A DNA stretch of 64,000 nucleotides from Arthrobacter sp. SLBN-100 (GCF_006715305.1 NZ_VFMY01000001.1:2914001-2978000); one strand, 5' to 3'; counted from the first letter of the stretch, positions 46,281 to 56,992 are shown. Program-made: numbers and translations. Notes: a model not told the origin generated them from the sequence alone.

Positions 46281-48224
46281 CTAGCCCTTCCTGGTGGAGG
46301 TCGGCGAGGGAGTGGGCGTCGGGGTAGCGGACGGGGACGGCGGCGGGGGCGGCGCCTTGGCCACCACGATGGCGACCGTCTTCCCCTGCTCCACCAGGGA
46401 GTTCACCGGATCGCTCTGGTCCGTCACCCTGCCTGCCTCCACTTGTGCGTTCTCCGCCTCGGTGACCGCCGGTACCAGGCTGAGCTCCTTCAGCGCCGCC
46501 TCAGCTTCTTCCCGGGTCCGCCCCCGCAGTTCGGGGACCGCCACTTTGCCCGTGGACACCACCAGCTCAACCGTTGTGCCGACGCCCACCATCTGCCCGG
46601 GGGCAGGGCCGGTGGTGATGACAACGCCGGCCGGGACGGTGGCGCTGTTGGCTGTGGTGGTGGAGGGCGCTCCAACGAGTCCGCTTTGACGCAGGATATC
46701 CCTGGCCGCGGCCTCCGTCTTGCCTGGCAGGCTGTCCGGAATCTTCACGGCGCTGGGCCCCTCGGAAATGTTCAGGACCACATCGGATCCGGGCTCGATG
46801 GAGGTGCCGGACGCCGGATCCGTTCCGATGGCCGTGCCCTTGGGCACCGTGTCGTGCTGCAGGCGCACGATTTTTGGTTTGAGCTCCGCTCCATAGAGCT
46901 CCTGCAGCGCCGCCGATTCGGTCATCGTTGCCACCGCCGGGATCTGCACCTTGGGCGGCGGAGGCGCCGGACGGTTCACGGTGTTGTACACCCACAGCCC
47001 GCCGCCGGCGAGGACCAGGAGTGTGAAGATTACCAGGGTGGCTATCCAGGCACGACGGCGGGACTTCTGCCGGCCGGTCCGCTCGCGCTCGGGAGGGAAG
47101 CCGAGGGGTAAGTCATCGCGGGCGGAAGGTTCGTAGGCGGCGGGAACGGGGCGGCCGTCGTCGTCCGCCAAGCCCATGGCAGTCAGGCGGCCCGTGGGGG
47201 CGTCATCAAGGAAGCCCGCGCCGGTTGCCGCGGATGCTTCGGTAGCGGGCGCAGTAAAAGGGGCCGGGACGTGGTCAGTGGGGTCGGTGGAAGCCTCAGA
47301 GGCCGGAGCTGCGGGCACCGGTACCCCTGCCCTCGCGGCGCGCAGGGCACGCTGGAAGGCGGCGGCGTCCTGGAACCTGTCGTTGCGGTTTTTCTGCAGC
47401 GCCTTGGCCAGCACGCTGTCCAGTGCTTGCGAGACTTCAGGGTTCAGGCTGCTCGCCGGTGCGGGAATCTCGCGAACGTGCTGGTAGGCCACAGACACGG
47501 GGCTGTCGCCGACGAACGGCGGACGGGAGGTCAGCATTTCGTAGAGGAGGCAGGCGGCGGAGTAGAGGTCGCTCCGCGCGTCGACCGTTTCGCCGCGGGC
47601 CTGCTCGGGCGAGAGGTACTGGGCGGTCCCCACCACGGCCTGCGTCTGGGTCATGGTGGCGGAGGAATCGGCGATGGCCCGGGCGATGCCGAAGTCCATG
47701 ACCTTCACCGAGTCCGTGCCTTCGCAGTACATCACGTTGGCCGGCTTGATGTCCCGGTGCACGATTCCGGCTTTGTGGCTGTACTCCAGCGCGCCGAGTA
47801 CGCCCAGGCAGTAGTCGATGGCATGGGTGATGCTGACCTCGTGGGCCCGGATCAGGTCCCGGATGGTCCTGCCTTCGACGTATTCCATCACGATGTAGGG
47901 CACCCGGACGTCGTCATCCGAGCCGTCATGGACCATGTGCTCGCCCGTATCGTAAATCGCCACGATTGATGGATGGTTCAGCGCGGCCACCGCCTGCGCC
48001 TCCCGCTTGAAGCGCGCCTGGAACTGGGGGTCCCGGGCCATGTCTGCCCGGAGCAGCTTGATGGCAACGGTGCGGCCGAGACGCGTATCCATGCCGCGGT
48101 AGACGTCGGCCATCCCACCGCGGCCGATGAGGCCGCCCAGCTCGTAGCGTCCGTTCAGGACACGCTGGCTATCCACCGGGAGGTTCTCCTCCCGGTGCAA
48201 CGGTGTGCGCGGTGACTCGTTCAC
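46281..48224 (-). CDS. pknB: PASTA-domain serine/threonine protein kinase PknB
   Basis: This membrane kinase senses wall fragments and phosphorylates growth and division proteins. The 647-residue protein starts with GTG and has a full kinase domain: Gly-loop IGRGGMADVY, VAIKLL, HRDIKPANVMY, DFGIARA and the activation loop with TMTQTQAVVGTAQYLSPEQ. A linker, one membrane helix near residue 395 and three extracellular PASTA repeats follow, ending in a Pro/Thr tail. It is the last gene of the minus-strand fhaA-to-pknB operon. Confidence 0.96.
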   Translation of the reverse strand: MNESPRTPLHREENLPVDSQRVLNGRYELGGLIGRGGMADVYRGMDTRLGRTVAIKLLRADMARDPQFQARFKREAQAVAALNHPSIVAIYDTGEHMVHDGSDDDVRVPYIVMEYVEGRTIRDLIRAHEVSITHAIDYCLGVLGALEYSHKAGIVHRDIKPANVMYCEGTDSVKVMDFGIARAIADSSATMTQTQAVVGTAQYLSPEQARGETVDARSDLYSAACLLYEMLTSRPPFVGDSPVSVAYQHVREIPAPASSLNPEVSQALDSVLAKALQKNRNDRFQDAAAFQRALRAARAGVPVPAAPASEASTDPTDHVPAPFTAPATEASAATGAGFLDDAPTGRLTAMGLADDDGRPVPAAYEPSARDDLPLGFPPERERTGRQKSRRRAWIATLVIFTLLVLAGGGLWVYNTVNRPAPPPPKVQIPAVATMTESAALQELYGAELKPKIVRLQHDTVPKGTAIGTDPASGTSIEPGSDVVLNISEGPSAVKIPDSLPGKTEAAARDILRQSGLVGAPSTTTANSATVPAGVVITTGPAPGQMVGVGTTVELVVSTGKVAVPELRGRTREEAEAALKELSLVPAVTEAENAQVEAGRVTDQSDPVNSLVEQGKTVAIVVAKAPPPPPSPSATPTPTPSPTSTRKG

Positions 48225-48239
48225 TGGCTGTCCTGGCGG

Positions 48240-49964
48240 TTACGGCTGGCAGGTAGGAGGCAGGCCGGGCAATTGGTTGTTTCCACAAGCCGGAAGGGAC
48301 GGCTGGACCGTCGGTCCTGCTGCGGAGGGGGTGGAGGGGGCAGAGGTGGGAGCATTCGTGGTGGGCGCGGGCGAGGGCGCCACCGCGTACGTCACCGTTA
48401 CGGCTGAACCCACTTCCATCCTGCCTGAGGGCGACAAAGCAATCACCGTGTTGGGCGCCGAATTCGCGTCAACCTGCGGCTGGACGCTGACCTCCAGGTT
48501 CAGTGCCGAGAGCTGCGACTGAACGGTCCGGTAGTCCTTCCCAAGGTAGGCCTCAGGGATGACGTTCACGGTCTCCGTGGTGGGAGTGGAAGTGGGAGTC
48601 GGTGTGGGCGTGTCACGCGTCTGGGTGGGCGTGGCCGACGTCGTGGTGCGGGTGGGGGTGGCTGATGTGGCCGGCGAACTGGTGGAGGCAGGGCTGGATG
48701 AGGGATTGCCGGACGGCGAGAAGAGTCCGAGCTGGCTGACGAGGAACCCCGCCAGGGCAAACAGGAGCAGCAGGATCAGGGCAATCAATGGCCAGGTCCA
48801 GGGGCTGCGGCCCTTACGCCGGGGCTCGTCGGCGGGCTCGTCGTCGTACGTTGTTTCTTCGGGGGTCCAATTCCGCTCGGCGGCCAGGGCATTTGCGCGG
48901 GCCAGCGTTCCCTGCGGTTCACTATCCGCTGTGGAGGAGCCAGCAGCACCTGCGGCCATCCCGGCCGCCGCTCCCGCGGCGCCGGCACCCAGCACCGGCA
49001 ACGCGGAGGTGGCTGCGGATGACGAATCCCGAGGGGCGCTGATCACGCCGGTGGGTGCGGTGGCGGTATCCACGGGGGCGGTGATGGGACCTGTGTCGGC
49101 ATCAAAGAGGAGCATGCCCGGGACTGCGGCGCGGGCTGCACTGATATCCCCGTTCCGGATGGCCTCCGCTGCTTCGGCAAGCTTGATGGCATTCGCCGGA
49201 CGGTTTTTCGGATCCTTCGCCAGCATGGACATCAGGAGGGCACGGACCGGGGCGGGAAGCGATTCGGGAAGGGGCGGCGGAGCGTCGTTGACCTGGGCCA
49301 GGGCGATGGCGATCTGGGACTCCCCAGAGAACGGCCGGTGCCCGGACAGGCATTCGTAACCGATGACGCCCAGCGAGTAGATGTCCGAGGATCCCGTGGC
49401 AGTCTGTCCGGTAGCCTGCTCAGGTGCCAGGTACTGCGCGGTGCCCATCACCTGGCCGGTCTGCGTGAGCGGGACCTGGTCGGCAAGGCGGGCGATGCCG
49501 AAGTCGGTGACCTTCACCCGTCCGTCCGGGGTGATCAGGAGGTTGCCGGGCTTAACATCGCGGTGCACCAGGCCCTGGGCGTGGGCAATGGCAAGCGCGC
49601 GGGCCGTCTGGGCAATGATGGAAAGGGTGCGGTCCGGGGACAGCACCTGCTCATGCTCGATGATGCTGCTCAGCGGCTGGCCCGGAACGAGTTCCATCAC
49701 CAAGTAGGCCGAGCCCTCCTCTTCGCCGTAGTCGAAGACGTTGGCGATGCCCACGTGGTTGAGCAAGGCGGTGTGGCGGGCCTCAGCGCGGAACCGCTGA
49801 AGGAAGCCGGGGTCCCCCGTGTATTCCTCTTTCAGCACCTTGATGGCGACGATGCGGCCCAGGACGAGGTCTTTGGCTTTCCAGACTTCGCCCATGCCGC
49901 CGATCGCTATGCGCGTAGTCAGCTGGAATCTGCCGCCGAGGGTGATTCCGGTTGTAGGCCTCAC
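48240..49964 (-). CDS. pknA: Serine/threonine protein kinase PknA
   Basis: This partner kinase of PknB has 574 residues. The kinase domain has [40 protein letters not shown] and [13 protein letters not shown]. After a disordered linker and a membrane helix ([20 protein letters not shown]) comes a Thr/Pro stretch and a single PASTA-like repeat ([20 protein letters not shown]). Mycobacterial PknA lacks PASTA, so this outside repeat is a difference. GTG 49964 overlaps the pbpA stop by 4 bases. Confidence 0.94.
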   Translation of the reverse strand: MRPTTGITLGGRFQLTTRIAIGGMGEVWKAKDLVLGRIVAIKVLKEEYTGDPGFLQRFRAEARHTALLNHVGIANVFDYGEEEGSAYLVMELVPGQPLSSIIEHEQVLSPDRTLSIIAQTARALAIAHAQGLVHRDVKPGNLLITPDGRVKVTDFGIARLADQVPLTQTGQVMGTAQYLAPEQATGQTATGSSDIYSLGVIGYECLSGHRPFSGESQIAIALAQVNDAPPPLPESLPAPVRALLMSMLAKDPKNRPANAIKLAEAAEAIRNGDISAARAAVPGMLLFDADTGPITAPVDTATAPTGVISAPRDSSSAATSALPVLGAGAAGAAAGMAAGAAGSSTADSEPQGTLARANALAAERNWTPEETTYDDEPADEPRRKGRSPWTWPLIALILLLLFALAGFLVSQLGLFSPSGNPSSSPASTSSPATSATPTRTTTSATPTQTRDTPTPTPTSTPTTETVNVIPEAYLGKDYRTVQSQLSALNLEVSVQPQVDANSAPNTVIALSPSGRMEVGSAVTVTYAVAPSPAPTTNAPTSAPSTPSAAGPTVQPSLPACGNNQLPGLPPTCQP

Positions 49965-51421
49965 TTATTCAACACCGCCTCAAAAATCTTCTTCGCGTTC
50001 GGACTGGTTAGCTGTGCGCCGGTGGTGATGTTCACGCCTTCCATGACGATGGTGACACCCACCTGCGGGTTGTTTGCCGGGGCGAACCCGGTGAACCACG
50101 AGTTGTTGACCCCGTTGCCCAACTCCGCGGTTCCTGTCTTGCCGGCCACCTGGACTCCGGGGACTGCCGCCCTGTTGGCGATGCCCTGGCTGACCGCGCT
50201 GACCATCCATTCGGTGATCTGGTTGGCAATCTCGGGGGTGGTGGAGGTCCGCAGCTGCTTCGGCTGCGGCTCCTCGATGACCCGCAGGTCCGGGGAGCGC
50301 AGGGCCTTGATCAGGGTGGGCCTCATCTGCACCCCGTCATTGGCGATGGCTGCGGTCATCATCGCCACCTGCAGGGGTGTGGCGCGGACGTCCCGCTGCC
50401 CGATGGCGGACTGCGCGAGCCCTGGGGCGTCCAGGTCGTCGGGAAAACCATTGCCCGGGGCGTAGCCGAGCTTCAGTTGGTCGCCCATATCCTCGCCGAA
50501 GCCGAACTTCTTCGCCTGTTCGGCGATGGCGTCGCGTCCCAGATCGAGGGCGATGCTGGCGAAGGGGGTGTTGCAGGACTGCTGCAGGGCGAAAGCGAAG
50601 TCAGCGGTGTTGCGTGTGTAGCAGTTGCCGCCGGCGTAGTTGGGCAGCTTGTACTGGATGCCGTCGAACGGCATTTCAGCCGGATTGGGAAGCTCGCTGT
50701 CCTTGTTGTACTTGCCGGAGGCGAGGGCCGCGGCGGTGTCCACCAGTTTGTAGACCGACCCCGGGGCCAGCAGCTCGCCGGTGGGTCCGGAGACGTTGGA
50801 ATTCAGGTTGATGCCGGGAAGCTTGACGAGTTCGTTGATGTTGGCCGATTCCTCGTCCATGTTCTGCGTGGCCACCAGGTTCGGGTTGTAGGACGGCTTG
50901 GACACCATGGCCAGGATGGCACCGGTCTTGGGGTTGGTCACTATGATCGAGCCGCGCTGGCCGTCCGGGATGAGGTCGTAGGCGAGCTTCTGGATTTCAG
51001 GGTCGATGGTGAGTTCGACCGAGGCCCCCTTGGGCTGGTTTCCCAGGAACAGCTGGCCCACCCGGTCCAGGAAGAGCTGGTCCGAATTGCCTGCCAGCTG
51101 CTGGCTCATGGCCTGTTCCAGGCCCGTGGCGCCATAGTTCTGGGAGAAGTAACCGGTGATGCCGGCATACAGTTCAGGCTGCGGGTAGGTGCGCTGGAAC
51201 TTGCACGTTTCCGAACCGCTCTCCACCGATTCCGCGACCGGGGTGCCGCCCACGATGATGGCGCCGCGGTCATTGCAGTAGTTCTGCAGCATGGCGCGCT
51301 GGTTCAGCGGGTTTGCCTTGAGGTCGTCGGCACCCACTACCTGGACGTAGCTGATGGCGCCGAAAAGCAACGCGAACATGGCGACTGCCGCTACCCATGA
51401 ATGCCGTATTGCCTGGTTCAC
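49961..51421 (-). CDS. pbpA: Penicillin-binding protein 2 / PbpA-type transpeptidase
   Basis: This class B PBP cross-links peptidoglycan and works with the RodA polymerase encoded just upstream. The 486-residue protein has one N-terminal membrane helix, a dimerisation region and the transpeptidase motifs SVYK (in APGSVYKL), SCN and KTG (in [10 protein letters not shown]). Start and stop overlap the neighbours by 4 bases on each side, so translation is coupled through rodA-pbpA-pknA. Confidence 0.95.
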   Translation of the reverse strand: MNQAIRHSWVAAVAMFALLFGAISYVQVVGADDLKANPLNQRAMLQNYCNDRGAIIVGGTPVAESVESGSETCKFQRTYPQPELYAGITGYFSQNYGATGLEQAMSQQLAGNSDQLFLDRVGQLFLGNQPKGASVELTIDPEIQKLAYDLIPDGQRGSIIVTNPKTGAILAMVSKPSYNPNLVATQNMDEESANINELVKLPGINLNSNVSGPTGELLAPGSVYKLVDTAAALASGKYNKDSELPNPAEMPFDGIQYKLPNYAGGNCYTRNTADFAFALQQSCNTPFASIALDLGRDAIAEQAKKFGFGEDMGDQLKLGYAPGNGFPDDLDAPGLAQSAIGQRDVRATPLQVAMMTAAIANDGVQMRPTLIKALRSPDLRVIEEPQPKQLRTSTTPEIANQITEWMVSAVSQGIANRAAVPGVQVAGKTGTAELGNGVNNSWFTGFAPANNPQVGVTIVMEGVNITTGAQLTSPNAKKIFEAVLNK

Positions 51422-52806
51422 GGGTGCTTCACCGCCTCGGTAGGGGTATCAATGCCCATGGAATCGGCTTCTTTTGCGGCTGGCAGCGGGGTGGTATCCA
51501 CCGGTCCGCGGGCGGTATGGGAAATCATCAGGAGCAGGCCCACGATGATCCAGTTGGCCAGCAGCGAGGATCCGCCGGCGGCCAGGAACGGGGTGGTGAG
51601 GCCGGTCAACGGAATGAGCCGGGTGACGCCGCCGATCACCACGAAGCACTGCAGCGCCACGGCGAAGGACAGGCCGCAGGCCAGCAGCTTTCCGAAGGCG
51701 TCCCGCGTTCCGAGGGCCGCGCGGAAACCGCGGGTAAACAGCAGGAGGTACATCAGGACGAGGGCAAACAGTCCGATCAGCCCCAGCTCCTCGCCCAGGG
51801 AGGCGATGATCATGTCGCTGTTGGCGAAGGGCACCAGGTCAGGGCGGCCCTGGCCCAGGCCGGTTCCCACCAGGCCGCCGTTGGCCATGCCGAACAGGCC
51901 TTGGATCACCTGCCGGCTGCCATTCTCGTAAACCTCAGGGGAAAAGGCATTGAGCCATCCGTAGACCCGCTGCTGAACGTGGGAAAACACCTGCGCGGCC
52001 ACGAACCCTCCTCCAAGGATGAGGGCCAGTCCGATCACCACCCAGCTGATGCGGCTGGTGGCGACGTAGATCATCACGATGAAGAGGCCGAAGAACAGGA
52101 CGGAGGAACCCAGGTCGCGCTGGAAGATGAGCACGCCGATGCTGACCAGCCAGGCGGTGATCATGGGACCCATGTCCTTGAAGCGGGGGAACTGCAGCGG
52201 CCCGATCTTCCGTCCCGCCAGCAGGATGAGATCGCGGTTTGAGGATAGATACCCGGCAAAGAATATTGCGAGGGTGATCTTTGCGACTTCGCCGGGCTGG
52301 AAGGTCATGGGTCCCAGCCGGATCCACACCCGCGCGCCCAGAATCTCGCCGGCACTGATTCCGGGGATCAGCGGCAGCAACAGCAGCACGGCGCTGGCAG
52401 CGAGTGAGATGAAGGTGAACCTGCGCAGGATGCGGTGGTCCTTGAGGAACCAGATCACAGCGATGGCCACGGCCATGGCGATGAGCGTCCACCGGAGTTG
52501 GTTGTTGCCGGTATCATCGCCGGGCGCATCCAGGCGGTGGATCATGGCCAGGCCAAGTCCGTTGAGGGCCACCACCAGGGGAAGTATTATCGGGTCGGCA
52601 TATTTCGCCCGGAGGCGGAGCACCCCATGGAATACCAGGGCAGCAACGGCGAGGAGGCTCGACTGGAACCAGAAATCCGAATCGAAAGCCTTTTCCTGGT
52701 CCACCCCAACCAGCATGTTGGCGCCGATTCCTACTGCCAGGGCAAGCAGGAGCAGCGCGAGTTCCACGTTCCGTCGTGGCTTGGGCGCGGTACTGGGCTG
52801 GCTCAT
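51418..52806 (-). CDS. rodA: FtsW/RodA/SpoVE family peptidoglycan polymerase
   Basis: This SEDS glycosyltransferase polymerises lipid II. The 462-residue protein has about twelve membrane helices and the family blocks ARVWIRLGPMTFQPGEVAKI and GLGQGRPDLVPFANSDMI. GGVTRLIPLTGLTTPFLAAG lies near the C-terminus. Pairing with pbpA is the usual SEDS-PBP unit and matches the rodA of this operon in mycobacteria. Confidence 0.95.
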   Translation of the reverse strand: MSQPSTAPKPRRNVELALLLLALAVGIGANMLVGVDQEKAFDSDFWFQSSLLAVAALVFHGVLRLRAKYADPIILPLVVALNGLGLAMIHRLDAPGDDTGNNQLRWTLIAMAVAIAVIWFLKDHRILRRFTFISLAASAVLLLLPLIPGISAGEILGARVWIRLGPMTFQPGEVAKITLAIFFAGYLSSNRDLILLAGRKIGPLQFPRFKDMGPMITAWLVSIGVLIFQRDLGSSVLFFGLFIVMIYVATSRISWVVIGLALILGGGFVAAQVFSHVQQRVYGWLNAFSPEVYENGSRQVIQGLFGMANGGLVGTGLGQGRPDLVPFANSDMIIASLGEELGLIGLFALVLMYLLLFTRGFRAALGTRDAFGKLLACGLSFAVALQCFVVIGGVTRLIPLTGLTTPFLAAGGSSLLANWIIVGLLLMISHTARGPVDTTPLPAAKEADSMGIDTPTEAVKHP

Positions 52807-54509
52807 TGGCCCACCTCACAGCTGATCGTGGGACTGGGTGTGGGGGACGCAGCTGCCGGCGACGGGGCTGCGGGGCTGGCTGATGCGTCAGGTGCCGGTG
52901 CGGGCTCACCTGCGGCCGGGGGGCTGGCCGGGGGCGTGGAGGCAGCAGGGGATGCCGACGGCGTGGCGCAACCTTCTTCCGGCGACGTGGTGCCGGTGAG
53001 TTCGAGGTTCTTCACGATGCGCTGGGCGTCGTAGAGGTCCTTGGCGGGGACTGTCTGGCGGACGCGTTGCTGCGAGAACGGTGGAAGCGAGTCCATCCGG
53101 ATCTCGGTGACCGTCTCGAGGGTGGAAAGCTGGATGGGACCGAGCCGTTGGGAGACGCCGTTGAAGATGGCTACCCGGGAGTCGGACTCGCCAATGTAGT
53201 AGCGGGTCTGGGTCCACGCGTAGCCGAGCCACAGCCCCACCGTCAGGATCACCAGCACGGCGGCGGCGATGGACCAGGTGACCCACCGGCGTGGCTTGAG
53301 TGGCAGGAGGATGTCTTCAGCGTCGCCGGCCTGCGGTTCCGCCTTGTGCGTGAGGAGGGTAGCCGCGCGCCGTGCTACGGTGCGGCCGGCAATGGTGGGA
53401 ATGGATCCGGTCTCCGCGGCTGCTGCCGCCGCTCCCACAAGTTCGTGCGGGCGGGAGGCGAGTTCTTCCCGCAGTACTTCGGCGGTCAGGTGTTCGCCGA
53501 GGTGCGGGTCCGTGGAGCCGCTATCAGGGGAAGTTTGCCCGGAACCGGATTCGGGCGGCTCTGCTTCAGAGCCTGCCGTCCCGCCGTTTTTGCCGGTTTC
53601 CGGCGCAGCTGGGTCCTTGCCGGCGTCCGCTGGCTCAGGCGCCTTGGCTGCAAGGGGACGTGCGCCCTCCGCTGCGGAAGAGGCTTTGGCGGCTCCCGGG
53701 GAAGGAATGACTTGGACCGCGGCGGTACTGACGTCGTCGGGCGTTTCCTCAACGATGTCCACCATCACCACGGTGACGTTGTCCGGGGAGCCGGCGTCGA
53801 GCGTGAGGTCCACCAGGGTTTCCACGCATTCGCGGAGGTCCTTGGTCTCGCGCACGGTTCGTTCAACGGCATGCCCGGCCACGTAGTTGAGCCCGTCGGA
53901 GCAGAGGAGCCAGCGTTCGCCGGGCTTAACCTCGAGGGTGTCCAGGTCCAGTTCAGGGCTGGCATCCACGTCGCCCAAAACGCGCATCAGGACATTCTTG
54001 TGCGGATGGGTTTCGGCCTCCTCGGGACGAAGCCGTCCTTCGTCGATGAGCCGCTGCACAAAGGTGTGGTCAATACTGACCTGCTCGAACTTGCCGTCCC
54101 GCAGGCGATAGGCGCGGGAATCGCCGATGTGGGCGAAGTGCAGCTTCCCTTCGGCGAGCAGGAGCGCGGTGACCGTGGTGCCCATACCGGCCAGCTTGGG
54201 GTTGATGTGCACCAGCTCTGACAGCAGGGAGTTCGCAGTCTGGATCTCGTCCGCCAGGGTGGTCCCGGCGTCGCCCTCGTAATCGCCGCGGTCCAGGTGG
54301 ATCATGTCCAGCACGGTGGCAGCAGACGCGACGTCGCCGCCCGCGTGGCCGCCCATGCCGTCGGCGACTACAGCCAGATGACGTCCTGCATATGCGGAGT
54401 CGTCGTTTTTAGAGCGGATTTTTCCGACGTCGGACCGCGCGGCGAAGCGCATGATGAGCGGCCGCTCCACCGGCTTGGGGTCGGTTGCGGGGCTTTGCGG
54501 TTCGGCCAC
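52803..54509 (-). CDS. pstP: PP2C-family protein phosphatase PstP
   Basis: This metal-dependent phosphatase reverses PknA and PknB. The 568-residue protein has the PP2C core (RSDVGKIRSKNDDSAYAG, VVADGMGGHAGGDVAS, HIGDSRAYRLRDGK, LLCSDGLNYVA, GSPDNVTVVMVDI). A long Ala/Pro/Glu-rich linker, one membrane helix and an outside domain with a Pro/Ala/Ser tail follow. The GTG start follows the fhaB stop by only 2 bases. Confidence 0.95.
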   Translation of the reverse strand: MAEPQSPATDPKPVERPLIMRFAARSDVGKIRSKNDDSAYAGRHLAVVADGMGGHAGGDVASAATVLDMIHLDRGDYEGDAGTTLADEIQTANSLLSELVHINPKLAGMGTTVTALLLAEGKLHFAHIGDSRAYRLRDGKFEQVSIDHTFVQRLIDEGRLRPEEAETHPHKNVLMRVLGDVDASPELDLDTLEVKPGERWLLCSDGLNYVAGHAVERTVRETKDLRECVETLVDLTLDAGSPDNVTVVMVDIVEETPDDVSTAAVQVIPSPGAAKASSAAEGARPLAAKAPEPADAGKDPAAPETGKNGGTAGSEAEPPESGSGQTSPDSGSTDPHLGEHLTAEVLREELASRPHELVGAAAAAAETGSIPTIAGRTVARRAATLLTHKAEPQAGDAEDILLPLKPRRWVTWSIAAAVLVILTVGLWLGYAWTQTRYYIGESDSRVAIFNGVSQRLGPIQLSTLETVTEIRMDSLPPFSQQRVRQTVPAKDLYDAQRIVKNLELTGTTSPEEGCATPSASPAASTPPASPPAAGEPAPAPDASASPAAPSPAAASPTPSPTISCEVGQ

Positions 54510-54511
54510 GC

Positions 54512-54994
54512 CTATGGCCTCAATTCGATGACCGTCTTGCCGATTCTCACGGGAACGCCAGGTTCAACGGGCAGGGCACGGGTCAGCTGCTGGTCGCCCA
54601 GATAGGTGCCGTTGGTGGAGCCGAGGTCCTCAATGAACCAGCGGCTGCCCTGGGGGAAAAGCCTGGCGTGCCGGCCGGACGCATAGTCGTCCTCCAGGAC
54701 GAGGGTGGCCTCCTGGGCACGGCCCAGGAGGATGGGGCTTGCGGCCAGCGGAAGCGTTGAACCCTTGAGCGGGCCTTCAACCACCACGAGCTGCCTGGCT
54801 TGCTGCCTGACCGGTTGCGCCGGCGCTTCGGCCAGTTCCGGGTTTTTGCGGACCTGGCGGGCGGTGGGGGCGCCGGCAGCTGCTTTACGGCCCACCATGA
54901 GGTCGCGGCGCATGGCCGAGACGATGCTGAAGATCAGCACCCACAGCAGCAGAAGGAAGCCGAACCGCAGGGCGGTGATGGTCAGTTCGCTCAT
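54512..54994 (-). CDS. fhaB: FHA-domain membrane protein FhaB
   Basis: This 160-residue protein has an N-terminal membrane helix (LRFGFLLLLWVLIFSIVSAM), a basic linker and a C-terminal FHA domain (LGRAQEATLVLEDDYASGRH, then SRWFIEDLGSTNGTYLG) that binds phosphothreonine. In mycobacteria FhaB (FipA) links the kinases to division and wall synthesis. The ATG overlaps the fhaA stop by 4 bases. Confidence 0.94.
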   Translation of the reverse strand: MSELTITALRFGFLLLLWVLIFSIVSAMRRDLMVGRKAAAGAPTARQVRKNPELAEAPAQPVRQQARQLVVVEGPLKGSTLPLAASPILLGRAQEATLVLEDDYASGRHARLFPQGSRWFIEDLGSTNGTYLGDQQLTRALPVEPGVPVRIGKTVIELRP

Positions 54995-55734
54995 GCGGAG
55001 CCACCAGGGCCGGCCGGGAGCAGGCGGAAGATGATCTTTGTCCGTCCCATCGTGATGGTGGAGCCGTCGGTGAGTTCGGTGCTTCCGGAAACCTTGTGTC
55101 CGTTGACGTAGCTGCCGTTGGTGGAGCCCATGTCCACTGCGCTGGTGATGCCGTTGACGGTCCGGATTTCGAGGTGGCGGCGTGAAACCCCGGTGTCCTC
55201 GACGTGGATATCGGCTTCCGAGGACCTGCCCAGCACGATGGACGGAGCATTCAGTGAGTACCGTTGCCCATCAATATCCAGAACGGGCTGCAGCCGGACG
55301 GGCTGGCGGCTGGGAGCGGCCGGCACGTTGGGACGGGCCGGAGCAGTACCGGCAGCGCCCTGGGACTTCTCTGTTGAGGAAGCAATCTCGAAGTCGCCGG
55401 ACCGGAGTTCGGACTCGCGGCGGAAGGAAATGCGCACCGGGCCCTGCAGGATGTAGCCCTGGCTGCGGACGTGGTTGATGACGACGTCGCACAATTCTTC
55501 TGCCAGTGCGGTGCCCCACTCCTGGGCCCGCTTGAAGTCCTCATCGCTGAGCTGGACATCAAAAACGTTCGGCACGAGGGTACGTCCGGCGGCAACCGTG
55601 AGGGATTTGTGGTCCACTTCCCGCCGGAGCCGGCTGGCGATCTCCACAGGTTCCACCTGCGCGCGCGAGCCGGTGGAGAAGACGCCCCGGACGGCCTTTT
55701 CGATGCCGCGCTCCACCTTGTCCAGCAGACCCAT
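54991..55734 (-). CDS. fhaA: FhaA: DUF3662 and FHA domain protein
   Basis: This 247-residue cytoplasmic protein is the first gene of the kinase operon. The N-terminal DUF3662 domain (GLLDKVERGIEKAVRGVFST onward, to about residue 120) is followed by a linker and an FHA domain (IVLGRSSEADIHVEDTGVSR, then DMGSTNGSYVNG). In mycobacteria the FHA domain binds the phosphorylated MviN pseudokinase region. Here the counterpart would be the separate protein at 10945-12531. ATG 55734 has GGAAAGGAG upstream. Confidence 0.95.
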   Translation of the reverse strand: MGLLDKVERGIEKAVRGVFSTGSRAQVEPVEIASRLRREVDHKSLTVAAGRTLVPNVFDVQLSDEDFKRAQEWGTALAEELCDVVINHVRSQGYILQGPVRISFRRESELRSGDFEIASSTEKSQGAAGTAPARPNVPAAPSRQPVRLQPVLDIDGQRYSLNAPSIVLGRSSEADIHVEDTGVSRRHLEIRTVNGITSAVDMGSTNGSYVNGHKVSGSTELTDGSTITMGRTKIIFRLLPAGPGGSA

Positions 55735-56109
55735 GGTTCTTCTCCTTTCCCCCCGGCTGCGGGGCAGTTTTCGTTCCGTAAGTTCACTTGCAGTGCTGTT
55801 CCCAGGCTTACAGTGTGCCCGCATGCAGCAGCCACTCCTACATCCGATACTACTGGGCAGGCCTGTGAATGACCTTAATCCACAACGCCCGGGCGCCGCC
55901 AAAAGTTCAGTTTCTTGCCGTCTTGGGGGCGGTGTTGGCCCTGGTGTCTGCTGTTTTGCCGAGCCCGCTTGCTCCGTTCCTGCCGGCATCAAGGAACGGC
56001 TCGAAGGCCCAATTGGTGTTTTCCCGCCAATGTCCGTTATGCTTGATCTCGCTGCTTTTACAGGGTTGCGGATCCGGGAAACCGGCCGGAATTCGGTGAA
56101 GGAAGTTGC
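55735..56109. other. Intergenic region between fhaA and tRNA-Leu
   Basis: These 375 bases must carry the divergent promoters of the fhaA-to-pknB operon (minus) and of tRNA-Leu (plus). TATGCT near 56040 is a possible tRNA promoter -10 element, but I cannot pair it with a good -35. Nothing else is recognisable; the open frames here are short and lack ribosome sites. Confidence 0.4.
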
Positions 56110-56192
56110 GCGCGAGTGGCGGAACGGCAGACGCGCTGGCTTCAGGTGCCAGTATCCGAAAGGGTGTGGGGGTTCAAATCCCCCCTCGCGCA
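56110..56192 (+). tRNA. tRNA-Leu (CAG)
   Basis: The acceptor GCGCGAG pairs with CTCGCGC. The anticodon stem CTGGC/GCCAG encloses TTCAGGT (anticodon CAG), the long variable arm marks a class II tRNA, and the T-arm is GGGGGTTCAAATCCCCC. CCA is not encoded. Confidence 0.96.
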
Positions 56193-56200
56193 CGCAAATG

Positions 56201-56236
56201 AAGAGCCCCGGTCAGTAGACCGGGGCTCTTCTGTTT
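56201..56236 (+). terminator. Intrinsic terminator after tRNA-Leu
   Basis: A perfect 13-base stem (AAGAGCCCCGGTC pairing with GACCGGGGCTCTT) with a 4-base loop is followed by CTGTTT. Confidence 0.9.
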
Positions 56237-56283
56237 AACCGCTGAGTTTAGGATGCGGCGCACATGGCCGGGACGTGCCCAGG

Positions 56284-56982
56284 TTAGGGGCGCGCGGAAG
56301 CCTTGAACCGCCGTCGTGAATTGGCCAGGTGGCTGCGCATGGCAGCCGCTGCGGCAGCCTCGTCGCCGTCAGCAATGGCGTCCGAGATGGAGCGGTGCTC
56401 CTGGACCACCTGGTCGAAGTGGTCGCGGGCGTAATGTTCGACGCCGGTCATCAGCCGGGTGCGCGGCATCGCGATCATCGTCTGGCCGAGGGCGGCCAGA
56501 CAGTCTGAGTAATAGGGGTTGCCGGAGGCGGCGGCAATGGCGCGGTGGAACTCGAAATCGGACTTCATCGCATGCGCCGGGTGGCCGGCGCTGTCGGTGA
56601 ACTCCTCGAGTGCCGCGGTGACGGCCCGCAGCTGCCGCTCGGTGTGGTTGCGGGCGGCCAGCGCGGCCGCCTCGGTCTCCACGCCCATCCGGAACTCGAG
56701 CAGGTGGAGGCGGTCCTCCATGCTGGCTACCGGACGGGCCCCGGGTGCTACCTGGGGCCCGTCCGACGGCGGGGTGAGGGCGAAGCTGCCGCGCCCCCGT
56801 TCGGTTTCAACCAGTCCCTCAGCCTGGAGCCGGGTCAGCGCTGCGCGGACAACGGTCCGGCTCACGCCGAAGTCGCTGATGAGGGTGTTCTCGCTGGGGA
56901 GCTTGTCGCCCGGTTGTATGACGCCGTCGACGATGCGGGTGCGAAGGTCGGCGGCGAGGTCCGCGGTGAGGTTCCGGCTCAT
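56284..56982 (-). CDS. GntR/FadR-family transcriptional regulator
   Basis: This 232-residue regulator has a winged helix N-terminal domain (LRTRIVDGVIQPGDKLPSEN, then SRTVVRAALTRLQAEGLVE) and an all-helical FCD effector domain with FEFHRAIAAASGNPY and a C-terminal histidine-rich metal site region. It lies 10 bases after the sugar-acid dehydratase and is co-transcribed with it. It probably represses the operon through the palindrome at 58180-58194, with a sugar acid as inducer. Confidence 0.9.
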   Translation of the reverse strand: MSRNLTADLAADLRTRIVDGVIQPGDKLPSENTLISDFGVSRTVVRAALTRLQAEGLVETERGRGSFALTPPSDGPQVAPGARPVASMEDRLHLLEFRMGVETEAAALAARNHTERQLRAVTAALEEFTDSAGHPAHAMKSDFEFHRAIAAASGNPYYSDCLAALGQTMIAMPRTRLMTGVEHYARDHFDQVVQEHRSISDAIADGDEAAAAAAMRSHLANSRRRFKASARP

Positions 56983-56992
56983 GGCAACAAGG